From: JBBRBB01 sp038206235
Lineage (GTDB): Bacteria; Bacteroidota; Bacteroidia; Chitinophagales; Chitinophagaceae
Length of the DNA: 64,000 nucleotides
Reading direction: 5' to 3'
Assembly: GCA_038206235.1 (NCBI GenBank)
Contig: JBBRBB010000018.1
Location: forward strand, 1 to 64,000
The translations under genes and the position numbers were made by a program. Below the pieces are notes generated by a model. The model had not been told where the DNA came from. It worked only from the letters and a program-made list of their open reading frames with translations, and did not search any database. Shown in pieces: positions 1-9,487 of this stretch. How positions within the stretch are numbered: the stretch's first letter is position 1; each line of letters starts with the position of its first letter.

Positions 1-1
1 C

Positions 2-174
2 AATTCAACAATTCAACAATTCAACAATTCAACAATTCAACAATTCAACAATTCAACAATTCAACAATTCAACAATTCAACAATTCAACAATTCAACAAT
101 TCAACAATTCAACAATTCAACAATTCAACAATTCAATTCAACAATTCAACAATTCAACAATTCAACAATTCAAC
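2..174. repeat. 8-bp tandem repeat array, about 21 units
   Basis: The unit AATTCAAC repeats 16 times from position 2 to 129. A truncated 5-base unit follows (130-134), then five more units run to 174. The array reaches the window edge, so its true length is unknown. It ends 8 bases before the start codon of the radical SAM gene. Because 8 is not a multiple of 3, gain or loss of a unit changes spacing and frame. The plus strand has no stop codon in any frame of the array, which would read as a repeating octapeptide. Confidence 0.97.
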
Positions 175-182
175 AATCATCA

Positions 183-1472
183 ATGCACTCTCCCTTTCTT
201 CTCTATTCAAACGGCAAAGGCAAAATCTTTGAAGACACAAGTTTGTATGCCCTTGGTCGTGCTGCATGGGATGCATTTCCAATAAATACGGAAGACTGGA
301 TTGAGTTGCCCGATGGCGGTAATCTATATGAACTGCCTGCAAGAAAAGGAATTGGTATAGATGTGCAGACCGGTGAAATGCGTATTTGTAACAAGGGCTG
401 GGCAGTAGCTGCCTTTATTCCGCCTGCATACACAGGACTTTATCTTGCAGCTTATGAAGCAGAACCCAACGCTCCGACGCTTCCTCTCTTTTGCTATACA
501 GCCGCAGGATGGCTGAATAATAAATTTTATGTGCCGGCAATAAGAGTTGAAAAAGATATTCGGCAGGAACATGCAGGCTATAATGATAAAAAAGTGAAAG
601 CAGGAGCTGAAGAACTTTTACAGCATTATCCGCACAATCGTTTGGTGCAGCATCTAATGCAGAATTGTTGTTTAACATATCATTGTCCTGCTGCAAGAAA
701 TTTTTCTCTTGAGCGCTGGGAATGTCCTGTGCCAACTTCACCTGCATGTAATGCAAATTGCATTGGCTGCATTTCTTTTCAGCCGCCGGAAGAACAAATT
801 GTTTCCACACAGAACCGGCTGGAATTTAAACCAACTACTGAGGAAATAGCACAGTTCACAGTTCCGCATTTGCAGCATGCACCTTATCCCATCATAAGTT
901 TTGGTCAGGGTTGCGAGGGCGAGCCTTTGCTTATGTGGCAAACTATAAAAGATGCAATAATAGAAATACGAAAACATACCAGTCGCGGCAGCATCAACAT
1001 CAATACAAATGGCTCTATGCCTTTTGCGGTTGATGAATTGTGCAGGGCAGGACTGAACAGCATACGTGTAAGCACAAACTCAGCGCAAAAAAATATTTAT
1101 ACAAATTATTATCGTCCCAATAATTATGAGTTTGAAGATATTGTTGAAAGTTTGAAAGTAGTTCGCAGGCATGATGGCTGGAGCAGCATAAATTATTTTG
1201 TTTTCCCCGGCATTACTGATTCTATTCAGGAATATGAAGCTTTGCGTTTATTGATTCGTGAAACGGATTTGAAAATGATTCAATGGCGCAATTTTAATAT
1301 TGACCCCGACTGGTATTTGGGAAAAGTAGGCATTACCGAAACTGCTGCAATGCTCGGCATAAAACAATTAATGGAATTAATACACGAAGAATTCCCGTCT
1401 TTAAAATTTGGTTATTTCAATCCATCCATTGAACGCATCAAAGGAAATTATGAAATTGATTTTGCGCATTGA
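183..1472 (+). CDS. radical SAM domain protein of unknown substrate
   Basis: A 429-residue protein. The cluster-binding motif is C189-x3-C193-x2-C196 (CNANCIGC), the radical SAM signature that holds a 4Fe-4S cluster and cleaves S-adenosylmethionine. A GEP-type motif (GQGCEGEPLL) and a SININTNGS strand follow, as expected for the SAM-binding barrel. About 180 residues precede the cysteine motif and match no domain I know; they include two more cysteines just upstream (QNCC). The start chosen is the first ATG after the 8-bp repeat. The pbpC start lies 33 bases downstream, so the two may be co-transcribed. The substrate cannot be inferred from sequence; an enzyme with an RNA, peptide or small-molecule target is possible. 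Confidence 0.85.
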   Translation: MHSPFLLYSNGKGKIFEDTSLYALGRAAWDAFPINTEDWIELPDGGNLYELPARKGIGIDVQTGEMRICNKGWAVAAFIPPAYTGLYLAAYEAEPNAPTLPLFCYTAAGWLNNKFYVPAIRVEKDIRQEHAGYNDKKVKAGAEELLQHYPHNRLVQHLMQNCCLTYHCPAARNFSLERWECPVPTSPACNANCIGCISFQPPEEQIVSTQNRLEFKPTTEEIAQFTVPHLQHAPYPIISFGQGCEGEPLLMWQTIKDAIIEIRKHTSRGSININTNGSMPFAVDELCRAGLNSIRVSTNSAQKNIYTNYYRPNNYEFEDIVESLKVVRRHDGWSSINYFVFPGITDSIQEYEALRLLIRETDLKMIQWRNFNIDPDWYLGKVGITETAAMLGIKQLMELIHEEFPSLKFGYFNPSIERIKGNYEIDFAH

Positions 1473-1505
1473 TTTTAACTTTATCAATTGCGATTCCGCT
1501 TCTGA

Positions 1506-4046
1506 ATGAAAAATATAATCTTTCATAAAAAAATTATTTCTCTAAAATCAAAAATCAAATGGTGCATTGCAATTATTTTTCTTATTTGGTTTTTGTTTTC
1601 TCTTCCCTCTAAACTTTTTAATTCTCCAACAAGCTTCGTAATAACAGCAAGCGATGGCAACCTGCTCAATGCATCTATTGCAGCAGACGGCCAATGGCGG
1701 TTTCCATACAATGAAAATGTTCCTGAGAAATTTTCAAAATGCATTACAGCATTTGAAGACAAACGCTTTTATTATCATCCCGGCATAGACCCGGTTGCTT
1801 TGTGCCGTGCTATCATTCAAAATATAAAAAGCAACAAAGTTGTTAGTGGTGGCAGTACAATTACTATGCAGGTTATGCGACTATCACAAAAAAATGCGGA
1901 TAGAAATGTTTGGAATAAATTCATTGAAACTGTTCTTGCACTGCGGCTTGAACTCACATCAAACAAAAAAGAAATACTTGCATTGTATGCAGGCAATGCA
2001 CCTTTCGGAACCAATGTGGTTGGTATTGACGCTGCTGCCTGGCGATATTTTGGAAGAAGCGCAGAAACATTAAGCTGGGGCGAAATGGCTTCTCTTGCTG
2101 TGTTGCCAAATGCACCTTCGCTTGTGCATCCCGGAAGAAACAGTAACGCACTGTTACACAAAAGAAATTCATTGCTTGATAAGCTTGCTGCAAATAAAAC
2201 CATTGATAAAATAACTTGTGAGCTTGCCAAATCAGAACCATTGCCCGGCAATCCAAAACCATTGCCTCAATTGGCTCCTCACTTGCTGAATAGATTTAAA
2301 AAAGAATACGCTTCAATACAACAAGCAAACCAATCTTTATCAACAAGCATACAAACAACTATCAATATCAATTTGCAAAAGCAAGTGAATAATATTTTGC
2401 TGCAACATCATGGTGAATTAATGGGTAATCAAATTAATAATGCTGCTGCAATGGTTGTTGATGTTGAGAGCGGAAACATATTATCATACATTGGAAATAT
2501 TTATCAACCATCTGATCCATCGTTAGAAAGTAATGTTGATGTGCTTGCCTCTGTGCGCAGCCCTGGAAGTGCTCTTAAGCCTTTGCTCTATGCGGCTTTG
2601 CTAACTGATGGAAAAATTTTACCACGACAACTGATTCCCGATATTCCAACACAAATCGGAAGCTACACACCTCAAAATTTTGATTTGGATTATGATGGCG
2701 CCGTGCCTGCGAACAGGGCTTTATCAAGAAGCTTAAATATTCCTGCAGTGCGTATGCTGCAGCAATATAAGTATCAGCGCTTTTATGATTTACTAAAACA
2801 ATGCGGCTTTAAATCATTAAATAAGCCTGCAGATTTTTATGGTATGAGTTTAATATTAGGCGGATGTGAAATATCTCCTTACGAAATGGCCGGTGTGTAC
2901 AGCAGCATTGCAAGAATGTATAATCATCAAAGAGAAAATAATGGCAGGTGGAATGATGATGATTGGTTTATGCCGAGGTATAGCAGTCAGCAGTCAGCAA
3001 TCAGCAATCAGCAGTTCAAAGTTCAAAGTTTAAAGTTCAAAGTTAGAAATCGGAAATCGGAAATCAGCAGTCAGCAATCAGCAGTCAGCAGTCAGCAGTT
3101 ACTAAACAGAATTAAATCGTCAGCAACGAGCAACGAGAAACGAGAAACCACAAACTATAAACTGTTCTCTTATCCCGCCCTCTGGCACACCTTCAATGCG
3201 ATGAATGAAGTAATGCGTCCTGGCGAAGAAGGCTTGTGGACATTGTTTTCATCAGCACAACGCATTGCGTGGAAAACCGGCACCAGCTTCGGTTTCAGGG
3301 ATGGGTGGGCAATCGGCATCACACCAAAATATTGCGTGGTGGTTTGGGTAGGCAATACAACTGGTGAAGGCAGGCCAAATCTTACAGGCATAAACACTGC
3401 TGCTCCAATTATGTTCGATATTTTTCGATTGCTGCCTTCTTCGCAATGGTTTCAATCGCCATCGTCGGGTTTTATATATATTCCTGTGTGCCACGAAAGT
3501 GGTTATAAAGCAGAAAAAGATTGTGTGCATGTTGATACAATATTAGTTTCAGAGAGCGCCGTGAATGCGCCAGTGTGCCCTTATCATCGCATCATACATC
3601 TTGATGAAACGGGAAACTATCGTGTTACTGAAAAATGTGAAATGCCATATAACATGAAGCATGTATCATGGTTTATATTACCGCCAACTATTGAATATTA
3701 TTACAAACAAAATCATGCAGATTATAAAACACTGCCACCATTTAAAGATAGATGCACAATTGAAAACCTTAAAACACTTGACATAATTTATCCCGAAGAA
3801 AACGCAAAGATTTATGTGCCGCTTGAAGTAAGCGGTGAAAAAGGGAGAACAATTTTTACTGCAACTGCAAAAAATAAATCAAAACTTTTCTGGCATTTGG
3901 ATGATGAATACATTACCACGACAAAAAATTTTCACCATGTTGCAGTAAATCCTGCAGAAGGCAAACATATTTTAACTGTTGTTAATGAAGATGGCGAAAT
4001 GGTTACAAGGAATTTTGAAATATTAGATAAAAACAAAAACGAGTAA
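1506..4046 (+). CDS. pbpC: penicillin-binding protein 1C (peptidoglycan glycosyltransferase/transpeptidase)
   Basis: An 846-residue bifunctional cell-wall enzyme anchored in the inner membrane by a segment near residues 18-34. The GT51 glycosyltransferase domain carries the catalytic glutamate in FEDKRFYYHPGID (E84). The transpeptidase domain has SxxK as S355-A-L-K358, SxN as S409-L-N411 and KTGTS starting at K590. A C-terminal region of about 150 residues fits the PBP1C-specific C-terminal domain. Between SxN and KTGTS, roughly residues 493-553, lies a low-complexity segment rich in Ser, Gln and Lys. It is encoded by degenerate 7-bp repeats and is not part of the family fold. The reading frame stays open across it and all catalytic motifs remain, so the gene looks functional. 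The common alpha-2-macroglobulin partner gene is not next to it. Confidence 0.93.
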   Translation: MKNIIFHKKIISLKSKIKWCIAIIFLIWFLFSLPSKLFNSPTSFVITASDGNLLNASIAADGQWRFPYNENVPEKFSKCITAFEDKRFYYHPGIDPVALCRAIIQNIKSNKVVSGGSTITMQVMRLSQKNADRNVWNKFIETVLALRLELTSNKKEILALYAGNAPFGTNVVGIDAAAWRYFGRSAETLSWGEMASLAVLPNAPSLVHPGRNSNALLHKRNSLLDKLAANKTIDKITCELAKSEPLPGNPKPLPQLAPHLLNRFKKEYASIQQANQSLSTSIQTTININLQKQVNNILLQHHGELMGNQINNAAAMVVDVESGNILSYIGNIYQPSDPSLESNVDVLASVRSPGSALKPLLYAALLTDGKILPRQLIPDIPTQIGSYTPQNFDLDYDGAVPANRALSRSLNIPAVRMLQQYKYQRFYDLLKQCGFKSLNKPADFYGMSLILGGCEISPYEMAGVYSSIARMYNHQRENNGRWNDDDWFMPRYSSQQSAISNQQFKVQSLKFKVRNRKSEISSQQSAVSSQQLLNRIKSSATSNEKRETTNYKLFSYPALWHTFNAMNEVMRPGEEGLWTLFSSAQRIAWKTGTSFGFRDGWAIGITPKYCVVVWVGNTTGEGRPNLTGINTAAPIMFDIFRLLPSSQWFQSPSSGFIYIPVCHESGYKAEKDCVHVDTILVSESAVNAPVCPYHRIIHLDETGNYRVTEKCEMPYNMKHVSWFILPPTIEYYYKQNHADYKTLPPFKDRCTIENLKTLDIIYPEENAKIYVPLEVSGEKGRTIFTATAKNKSKLFWHLDDEYITTTKNFHHVAVNPAEGKHILTVVNEDGEMVTRNFEILDKNKNE
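2984..3163. repeat. degenerate 7-bp repeat array inside pbpC
   Basis: About 180 bases made of successive heptamer blocks: GCAGTCA/GCAATCA, then TTCAAAG, then GAAATCG, GCAGTCA again, CGAGAAA, and finally ACCACAAACTATAAA. The same words recur in the intergenic DNA at 19194-19291 (reverse orientation) and in hldD. The array is in frame with pbpC and contains no stop codon in that frame. Confidence 0.9.
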
Positions 4047-4068
4047 CTTTGAAAAATAAAAAGAGTTT

Positions 4069-4376
4069 ATGTCTGAATTGCAATTAGAAGCTTACGATGT
4101 GCTAAAACAAAATTTGGCGAAAAGGAAACGAAGCTATTGTTTAAGTATATTGATGATGAAGTAACTAAAAATGTTGTAAATGAAACAAAACATTTAGCTT
4201 TCAAAGAAGACTTAATGCTAACGAAAGAAGACTTAATAAAAGAAATTAGTATTGTTAGATCTGAAATAGGCAATGTTAGATCTGAATTAAACAAAACAAT
4301 CTACATGGTAGGTCTCATTCAATTTCTTGCAATCGTTGGTTCTGTTATTGGCATTGTATCTTTTATGCTGAAATAA
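4069..4376 (+). pseudogene. small coiled-coil membrane protein, broken by a one-base frameshift
   Basis: An ATG at 4069 opens MSELQLEAYDVLKQN but this frame stops after 31 residues. Shifting frame near 4110-4116 restores FGEKETKLLFKYIDDEVTKN and continues to 4376, ending in a hydrophobic segment (MVGLIQFLAIVGSVIGIVSF). No ATG or GTG start lies in the second frame after its upstream TGA at 4074. Together the pieces make one protein of about 102 residues that resembles small DUF1640-like coiled-coil proteins with one C-terminal membrane anchor. The simplest explanation is loss of one T in the AAAATTTGG run. It may be a true pseudogene, programmed slippage, or a sequencing error. The internal TTG at 4137 could give a shortened product. 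Confidence 0.7.
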
Positions 4377-4381
4377 ACTTG

Positions 4382-6574
4382 CTATCTCAAAAAAAGCATC
4401 TCTCTATATTTCGGCAAACTCCAGTTTTCATCACTTACCAATAGTTCAAGCTTGTCTGCGGCGTAACGAATATCATCAAAAAAAACTTCTTTTACCTTAT
4501 CGCAGTAAGCTATCGCCTTTTCACGGGTATCTTCAATGTTATTAGTTACTTTACGGGCTTCAACCATTTCACAAACTTTTTTATAAACGTTTTGTATATG
4601 CTCTGATATTTCCTGCAACAATTGCAACTGGCTGGCGTAAGCATTTTCTGGTAACCCTGCATCTTTTAAACCTTTTACATTTTCAAGTAAAGTATTTTGA
4701 TAATCTATTGCTGAAGGAATAATGTGGCTTAAAGCCAGGTCACCCATAATTCGTGCTTCTATCTGAACCTTCTTTATATATTTTTCCAATTCAATTTCAT
4801 AACGGGCTTCCAATTCGGCTTCCGTAAATACATTATTGTTTTTAAACAAATGCTTTGCTTTTTTTGTAACCATTGCATCTAAGGCCAAGGGAGTTGTTTT
4901 TACATTTGGAAGACCTCTTTTCTTCGCTTCCTTTTGCCATTCTTCGCTATAGCCATCTCCCTCAAACAAAACTTTCTTGCTCTCTACTACTGATTTTTGA
5001 ATTACATGCATAATGGCAATTTCTTTCTTTTCACCTTTTTCTATAAGAGCATCCACTTCGCTTTTAAAATTTTTCAATGTTTCGGCAAGTATTGCGCTTA
5101 ATGTAATCATTGCATTAGCACAGTTTGCTGAAGAGCCAACGGCACGAAACTCAAACTTATTTCCTGTAAACGCAAAGGGTGAAGTGCGGTTGCGGTCAGT
5201 ATTGTCAAGCAAAAGCTCAGGAATGCTTCTGTGCAAATCAAGCTTAAGAATAGCCTCATCCTGCTCATCGAATTTTTCACCTACTCTTTGCTCAATATCA
5301 TTTAAAACCTTTGTAAGAAATTCGCCAATAAATACAGAAATAATCGCAGGAGGCGCTTCATTAGCACCCAAACGAAAATCATTTCCTGCAGATGCAATTG
5401 ATGCTCTTAATAAGTCTGAATAATCATGAACCGCTTTTATTGTATTTACAAAAAAGGTAAGAAACATTAGATTCGTCTTAGGTGTTTTACCCGGAGCCAA
5501 AAGATTTATCCCGGTATCTGTTGCCATGCTCCAGTTATTGTGCTTGCCGCTTCCATTTATTCCTGCAAATGGCTTTTCATGAAGCAATACACGCAGGTTG
5601 TGCCTGCGTGCTACTCTATCCATAACATCCATCATTAAAATGTTATGGTCAACTCCCAGATTTACATCTTCAAAAATGGGAGCGCATTCAAATTGAGCAG
5701 GTGCAACTTCATTATGGCGGGTACGCAAGGGTATTCCTAATTTATAACATTCAGCTTCGTAATCTCTCATGTAGGCATAAACCCGTTCAGGAATACTTCC
5801 AAAGTAATGGTCTTCTAACTGCTGGCCTTTGGCAGGCCCGGCGCCAAATACTGTTCTTCCGCATTGAACCAGATCTGGCCGGGCGGTTGCAAGGCCTTCA
5901 TCAATCACAAAATATTCCTGTTCCCACCCTAAAGTGGAAGTAACCTTAGTAATATTTTTATCAAAATAATTGCAAACATCTACCGCTGCTTTGTTTAAAG
6001 TTTCGAGAGCTTTAAGGAGCGGCGCTTTGTAATCGAGAGACTCGCCTGTATAAGAAACAAATATGGTAGGAATGCATAAAGTTCTGCCGCTGTCAATATC
6101 CATTATAAAGGCTGGGGAAGAAGGGTCCCATGCCGTATAACCTCTTGCCTCGAAAGTTGCACGAAGTCCTCCGCTTGGGAAAGAGGAAGCATCCGGCTCC
6201 TGTTGAATAAGAGCACCTCCATCAAATTCTTCTAAGTTGCTGCCATCACTTTTTATGGTAAAAAAAGAATCATGCTTTTCTGCAGTTAAACCTGTTAGTG
6301 GTTGAAACCAATGCGTAAAATGAGTTACACCTTTACTTTCTGCCCAGGCTCGAATTCCATTGGCAATCTGATTAGCAACAGCACGGTCAACTTTTTTGCT
6401 TCCTTTTATACTTGCAACAAGACTTTTATATGCCTCATCACTTAAATATTCCCGTGCTTTTTTCAGCGTGAAAACATTTTCGCCGAAAATACCTGTTATT
6501 TTAGACGAACCTGTAACATGAGGTTTGTGAGCATCAGTGCTTAGATTATTTATAGCCAAAAATCTTAAAGACAT
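4382..6574 (-). CDS. glnN: glutamine synthetase, type III
   Basis: A 730-residue enzyme that joins ammonia and glutamate to glutamine using ATP in the cytoplasm. The length (about 730 against about 470 for type I) and the N-terminal run SKITGIFGENVF mark the GSIII family common in Bacteroidota. Family features visible include THWFQPLTG near residue 86, GWEQEYFVID with metal-binding glutamates, RHNEVAPAQFE, GSGKHNNWS for the ATP/glutamate site, and DRNRTSPFAFTG. The gene stands alone on the minus strand, converging on the frameshifted gene at 4069-4376, with about 200 bases of AT-rich DNA upstream. I saw no clear regulator-binding site there. Confidence 0.96.
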   Translation of the reverse strand: MSLRFLAINNLSTDAHKPHVTGSSKITGIFGENVFTLKKAREYLSDEAYKSLVASIKGSKKVDRAVANQIANGIRAWAESKGVTHFTHWFQPLTGLTAEKHDSFFTIKSDGSNLEEFDGGALIQQEPDASSFPSGGLRATFEARGYTAWDPSSPAFIMDIDSGRTLCIPTIFVSYTGESLDYKAPLLKALETLNKAAVDVCNYFDKNITKVTSTLGWEQEYFVIDEGLATARPDLVQCGRTVFGAGPAKGQQLEDHYFGSIPERVYAYMRDYEAECYKLGIPLRTRHNEVAPAQFECAPIFEDVNLGVDHNILMMDVMDRVARRHNLRVLLHEKPFAGINGSGKHNNWSMATDTGINLLAPGKTPKTNLMFLTFFVNTIKAVHDYSDLLRASIASAGNDFRLGANEAPPAIISVFIGEFLTKVLNDIEQRVGEKFDEQDEAILKLDLHRSIPELLLDNTDRNRTSPFAFTGNKFEFRAVGSSANCANAMITLSAILAETLKNFKSEVDALIEKGEKKEIAIMHVIQKSVVESKKVLFEGDGYSEEWQKEAKKRGLPNVKTTPLALDAMVTKKAKHLFKNNNVFTEAELEARYEIELEKYIKKVQIEARIMGDLALSHIIPSAIDYQNTLLENVKGLKDAGLPENAYASQLQLLQEISEHIQNVYKKVCEMVEARKVTNNIEDTREKAIAYCDKVKEVFFDDIRYAADKLELLVSDENWSLPKYREMLFLR

Positions 6575-6775
6575 AATTATTTTTTTTGATGAAGCAAAGA
6601 AAGGGAAATGATTTATAAAAGCAAATTATTATAGAAAAATGTGGAAAAATTATTAATTAGATGAAGATTTTAATACAAACACGTCAATAAGCCAAGTCAA
6701 AATTAAATTATTGAGTTTTTTTTAAAACATGTATCTTTTTTTAATATGATAGATTGGAGTAGGATTTTCCCAAAT

Positions 6776-8113
6776 TTATTTCTTAAATCTCAATTTAAAA
6801 AAACTCATTAAAGGGGCAAATAATAAGGGTAATACAAAAGCCCGGTAACGAACAATTGCGCCTGTAAGTGTAACCGTATAACCGGAAAGAAATAAAAGAC
6901 TAATGGCAAAGCAGTAACAAAAAATAATAATTCCTGAAAAAATATTTAAACGTTCTATATTATTATTATTTTTTTTGTTTTTGAAAACCCCTTGAAAAAA
7001 AATAAAAATCAAAATACTCCATAATAAAATATTTTCAGCAATGGCTGGTAAATAAGCGAAATTTTGAATTTCATTTATGTGTGGACGAAAGAATGCAATA
7101 TCAACCGCAAAAGGAAAGTATTTAATAAATGAGATGAATGCAGGCTCCAAAGCGGGTAATGATAATTGTGAATTTCCTCCCAACTCTTTAAACTCATTTT
7201 GCCTTTCAATAATGTATCCCGGAAAGTTGAGGTTTGAGCTAAGAAACGGAGCAAGAAAAAAAGCGGCTATGCAAACTGAATAAACTGCAGTAATTATTAT
7301 AAATCTTTTTTCCGGATACACATCGCACAAATAGCATACAAGCAGAGCAGGTATTAAAAGAATTATGAGATAATTACGCAGAGCAAAAAGAAGCAACAGG
7401 CATATTGCTATTTTAAAAAGAAGAAGCACATTTACTTTTTTGTGCGCAGCATCCTGCGGGTCTTCAAATACATAATTGAAATAATAAATAAGCATTGCAA
7501 ATGCGGTGAAAATAATTCCATCTTTATGGGCGCCGCTATACCAGAATAAAAATGAAGGGATGCAAAAGACTGCAGCGATTAATAATATTTTGTTTGCATC
7601 AATTTTTTTTGAGAGCAACCTGTAAAAAGCAACCGGACCAAAAAAGAAAATGAAATTGAAGAAGATGATATTAGCCCAATAATTTTTACCCGTAAAAACA
7701 TTGAATACAGCAATAAGTTTTATTATCACATTCGATTTAAGGTCGTTCCAGTAAGAATTTTTTCCGCTGAAAATATTTCCGCTTTGCTCATATCCATAAT
7801 GAAAAAGATCTTTTACAAAACCTAATGGGTCACGAAGCAACCAATCTGTTTCTTTACAACCTTCATTGAAAAAAAACCAGGTGTCGCTTGTTGCATTGTA
7901 TTGAGGTAAGCTGTAAAACCATCCATAAACAACCCCTGCGAAAACTTTCAAAACAAATAATGCAATCAACCATATTTTACTTAAGCCTGATGCGGTAAAA
8001 AATTTTATTCTTATAACTATCCACAAAAACAGAAATAAATAAAATATAAAAATTAAAATTGTCAAATAAAATAAGGTTTTTTGGAAAGATAGGGACGATT
8101 CAAGATAATGCAA
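6776..8113 (-). CDS. polytopic membrane protein, possibly a GT-C-like glycosyltransferase
   Basis: A 445-residue protein with about 10-11 hydrophobic segments spread along its length and a C-terminus rich in Arg and Lys (FFKLRFKK). A loop after the second membrane segment (SLPQYNATSDTWFFFNEG) carries acidic and aromatic residues, as in the first outer loop of GT-C sugar transferases and EpsG-like polymerases. There is no motif that settles the function. The frame opens directly after a stop codon and its first usable start is TTG at 8113, so the start is uncertain. It lies downstream of, and in the same direction as, the T9SS cargo gene, but a terminator separates them. Confidence 0.7.
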   Translation of the reverse strand: MHYLESSLSFQKTLFYLTILIFIFYLFLFLWIVIRIKFFTASGLSKIWLIALFVLKVFAGVVYGWFYSLPQYNATSDTWFFFNEGCKETDWLLRDPLGFVKDLFHYGYEQSGNIFSGKNSYWNDLKSNVIIKLIAVFNVFTGKNYWANIIFFNFIFFFGPVAFYRLLSKKIDANKILLIAAVFCIPSFLFWYSGAHKDGIIFTAFAMLIYYFNYVFEDPQDAAHKKVNVLLLFKIAICLLLLFALRNYLIILLIPALLVCYLCDVYPEKRFIIITAVYSVCIAAFFLAPFLSSNLNFPGYIIERQNEFKELGGNSQLSLPALEPAFISFIKYFPFAVDIAFFRPHINEIQNFAYLPAIAENILLWSILIFIFFQGVFKNKKNNNNIERLNIFSGIIIFCYCFAISLLFLSGYTVTLTGAIVRYRAFVLPLLFAPLMSFFKLRFKK

Positions 8114-8233
8114 AACTTACACTATGCAGTCATAAATTAAAAATTTTTAAGATTCCAAAATCATTATCCTTTTACATATGTACAGTTTTTAAATTAGAAT
8201 GTTTTATTAATAGTCTGTTTCGGTTTGCACATG

Positions 8234-8272
8234 AGAAAAAAAAGAGGCTGCTTTACTGCAACCTCTTTTTTT
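8234..8272 (-). terminator. rho-independent terminator of the T9SS cargo gene
   Basis: Read on the minus strand, a stem with AAAGAGG and TGC on one arm and GCA and CCTCTTT on the other surrounds a short AGTAAA loop and is followed by a T-run. It starts about 15 bases past the stop codon at 8288. Confidence 0.75.
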
Positions 8273-8287
8273 GTAAGCAAAAAAATT

Positions 8288-9487
8288 TTATTGAATCAAT
8301 ACCGGTAATACCTGCCTGTCGTTGCCATTTGTTACAACAAGCATACACATGCCTTTAACTCCCGCACGAATATTAAAGGTGGTATTCGATACACCGCCGG
8401 AATGGCTATATATTTGAGAGCCAACCTTCTTGCCATTCATAGCAAAGAGTTCAAGAGTGTATTGGGCAAAGCTTTCATTAACAATATTAAGATTGATGGA
8501 ATTTTTTACGGGATTGCCCATCAGCTTCACGCTTCTCCTGATTACTTTTTCCACGTTGATAACATTGCTGTAAGCAAACTTGCCATCATTATCAACAATT
8601 TTCAGGCGATAATAATTTTGGGCGTTAACTACAGTATTATCTGTGTAGCTGTAGATGCTCCCTGAGGCATTATTTTTTGCAGCGATACTTGCTATGTTAT
8701 TCCACTTTATTCTGTCGTTGCTTTTTTCTACTTCAAATTCTTTGGTATTAATTTCAGTGGCAGTAGCCCATGTTAAATTAACTGACTGATTTTTTAAAAC
8801 TCCGTTAAAAGAGTTAAGCACCACAGGCATAACGCCATTATATGCCAGCGGATTGGAAGTAGAACTATATGGATTCCATCCCTGTGCAAAACCAGCCATG
8901 GGATCGCCAACAGCCTCATCAGATCTGTAGGCTGTATTACTTATATATGTAGCCATAAATTTAAAAGTAATGTCAGTTGTAAGACCAAGATCACTTATTG
9001 GAATTTGTACGGTATATGTACTTGCATTTTTATCAGTAGAATTTGTAAGAAATACACTATCTACCAAAAGATGCTCAGTGTTCTGAAGCAAAACTAATAT
9101 AGCTGAGTCTCCATTACCCGGCTGAAAAGCTAAAGCAAAATCAGGCTCGAAACCGCTGGTGAAATTAAAAGTTGCACGCCCTCTGCCTGCTGCGGGGTCG
9201 TACCCGGAGATAGCTACCCGTAATGTGGTTAAAGCATCCATAAAGCCATCTGTTGTAGCGAATCCGCCAGCCTGCGAGTCAAAATAAATTACTAATGCAT
9301 CATTAAATCCGTTTGCGCCACCTCTGTTAAAAGTGATTGTAAGAGATGTGTCATCATTTGTAATATCCAGGCTACCTGTACCAACAGGGCCTCCGAAGCC
9401 GGTATTTCCATTTCCCGGATAGTTTGTAGCTAAGGCGCTAAAAGAAAAAAACATCGCAGCAGAAATGAATGTGTAAATTTTTTTCAT
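8288..9487 (-). CDS. secreted protein with type A T9SS C-terminal sorting domain
   Basis: A 399-residue protein with an N-terminal signal peptide (MKKIYTFISAAMFFSFSALA). The first ~210 residues form a domain with GFNDALVIYFDS and SAILVLLQN runs that I do not recognise. Residues about 220-310 look like a fibronectin/Ig-type linker (VNLTWATATEINTKEFEVEKS), common before sorting domains. The last ~80 residues match the T9SS type A domain: NPVKNSINLNI, LELFAMNGKKV, then a Gly-rich turn and LPVLIQ at the end. The protein is expected to cross the outer membrane through the Por/Gld machinery and be released or attached at the surface. A terminator follows at 8234-8272. Confidence 0.85.
   Translation of the reverse strand: MKKIYTFISAAMFFSFSALATNYPGNGNTGFGGPVGTGSLDITNDDTSLTITFNRGGANGFNDALVIYFDSQAGGFATTDGFMDALTTLRVAISGYDPAAGRGRATFNFTSGFEPDFALAFQPGNGDSAILVLLQNTEHLLVDSVFLTNSTDKNASTYTVQIPISDLGLTTDITFKFMATYISNTAYRSDEAVGDPMAGFAQGWNPYSSTSNPLAYNGVMPVVLNSFNGVLKNQSVNLTWATATEINTKEFEVEKSNDRIKWNNIASIAAKNNASGSIYSYTDNTVVNAQNYYRLKIVDNDGKFAYSNVINVEKVIRRSVKLMGNPVKNSINLNIVNESFAQYTLELFAMNGKKVGSQIYSHSGGVSNTTFNIRAGVKGMCMLVVTNGNDRQVLPVLIQ

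Noticed and set aside
2..174. CRISPR array
   Set aside because: The unit is 8 bp and contiguous, with no unique spacers, and no cas genes are in the window.
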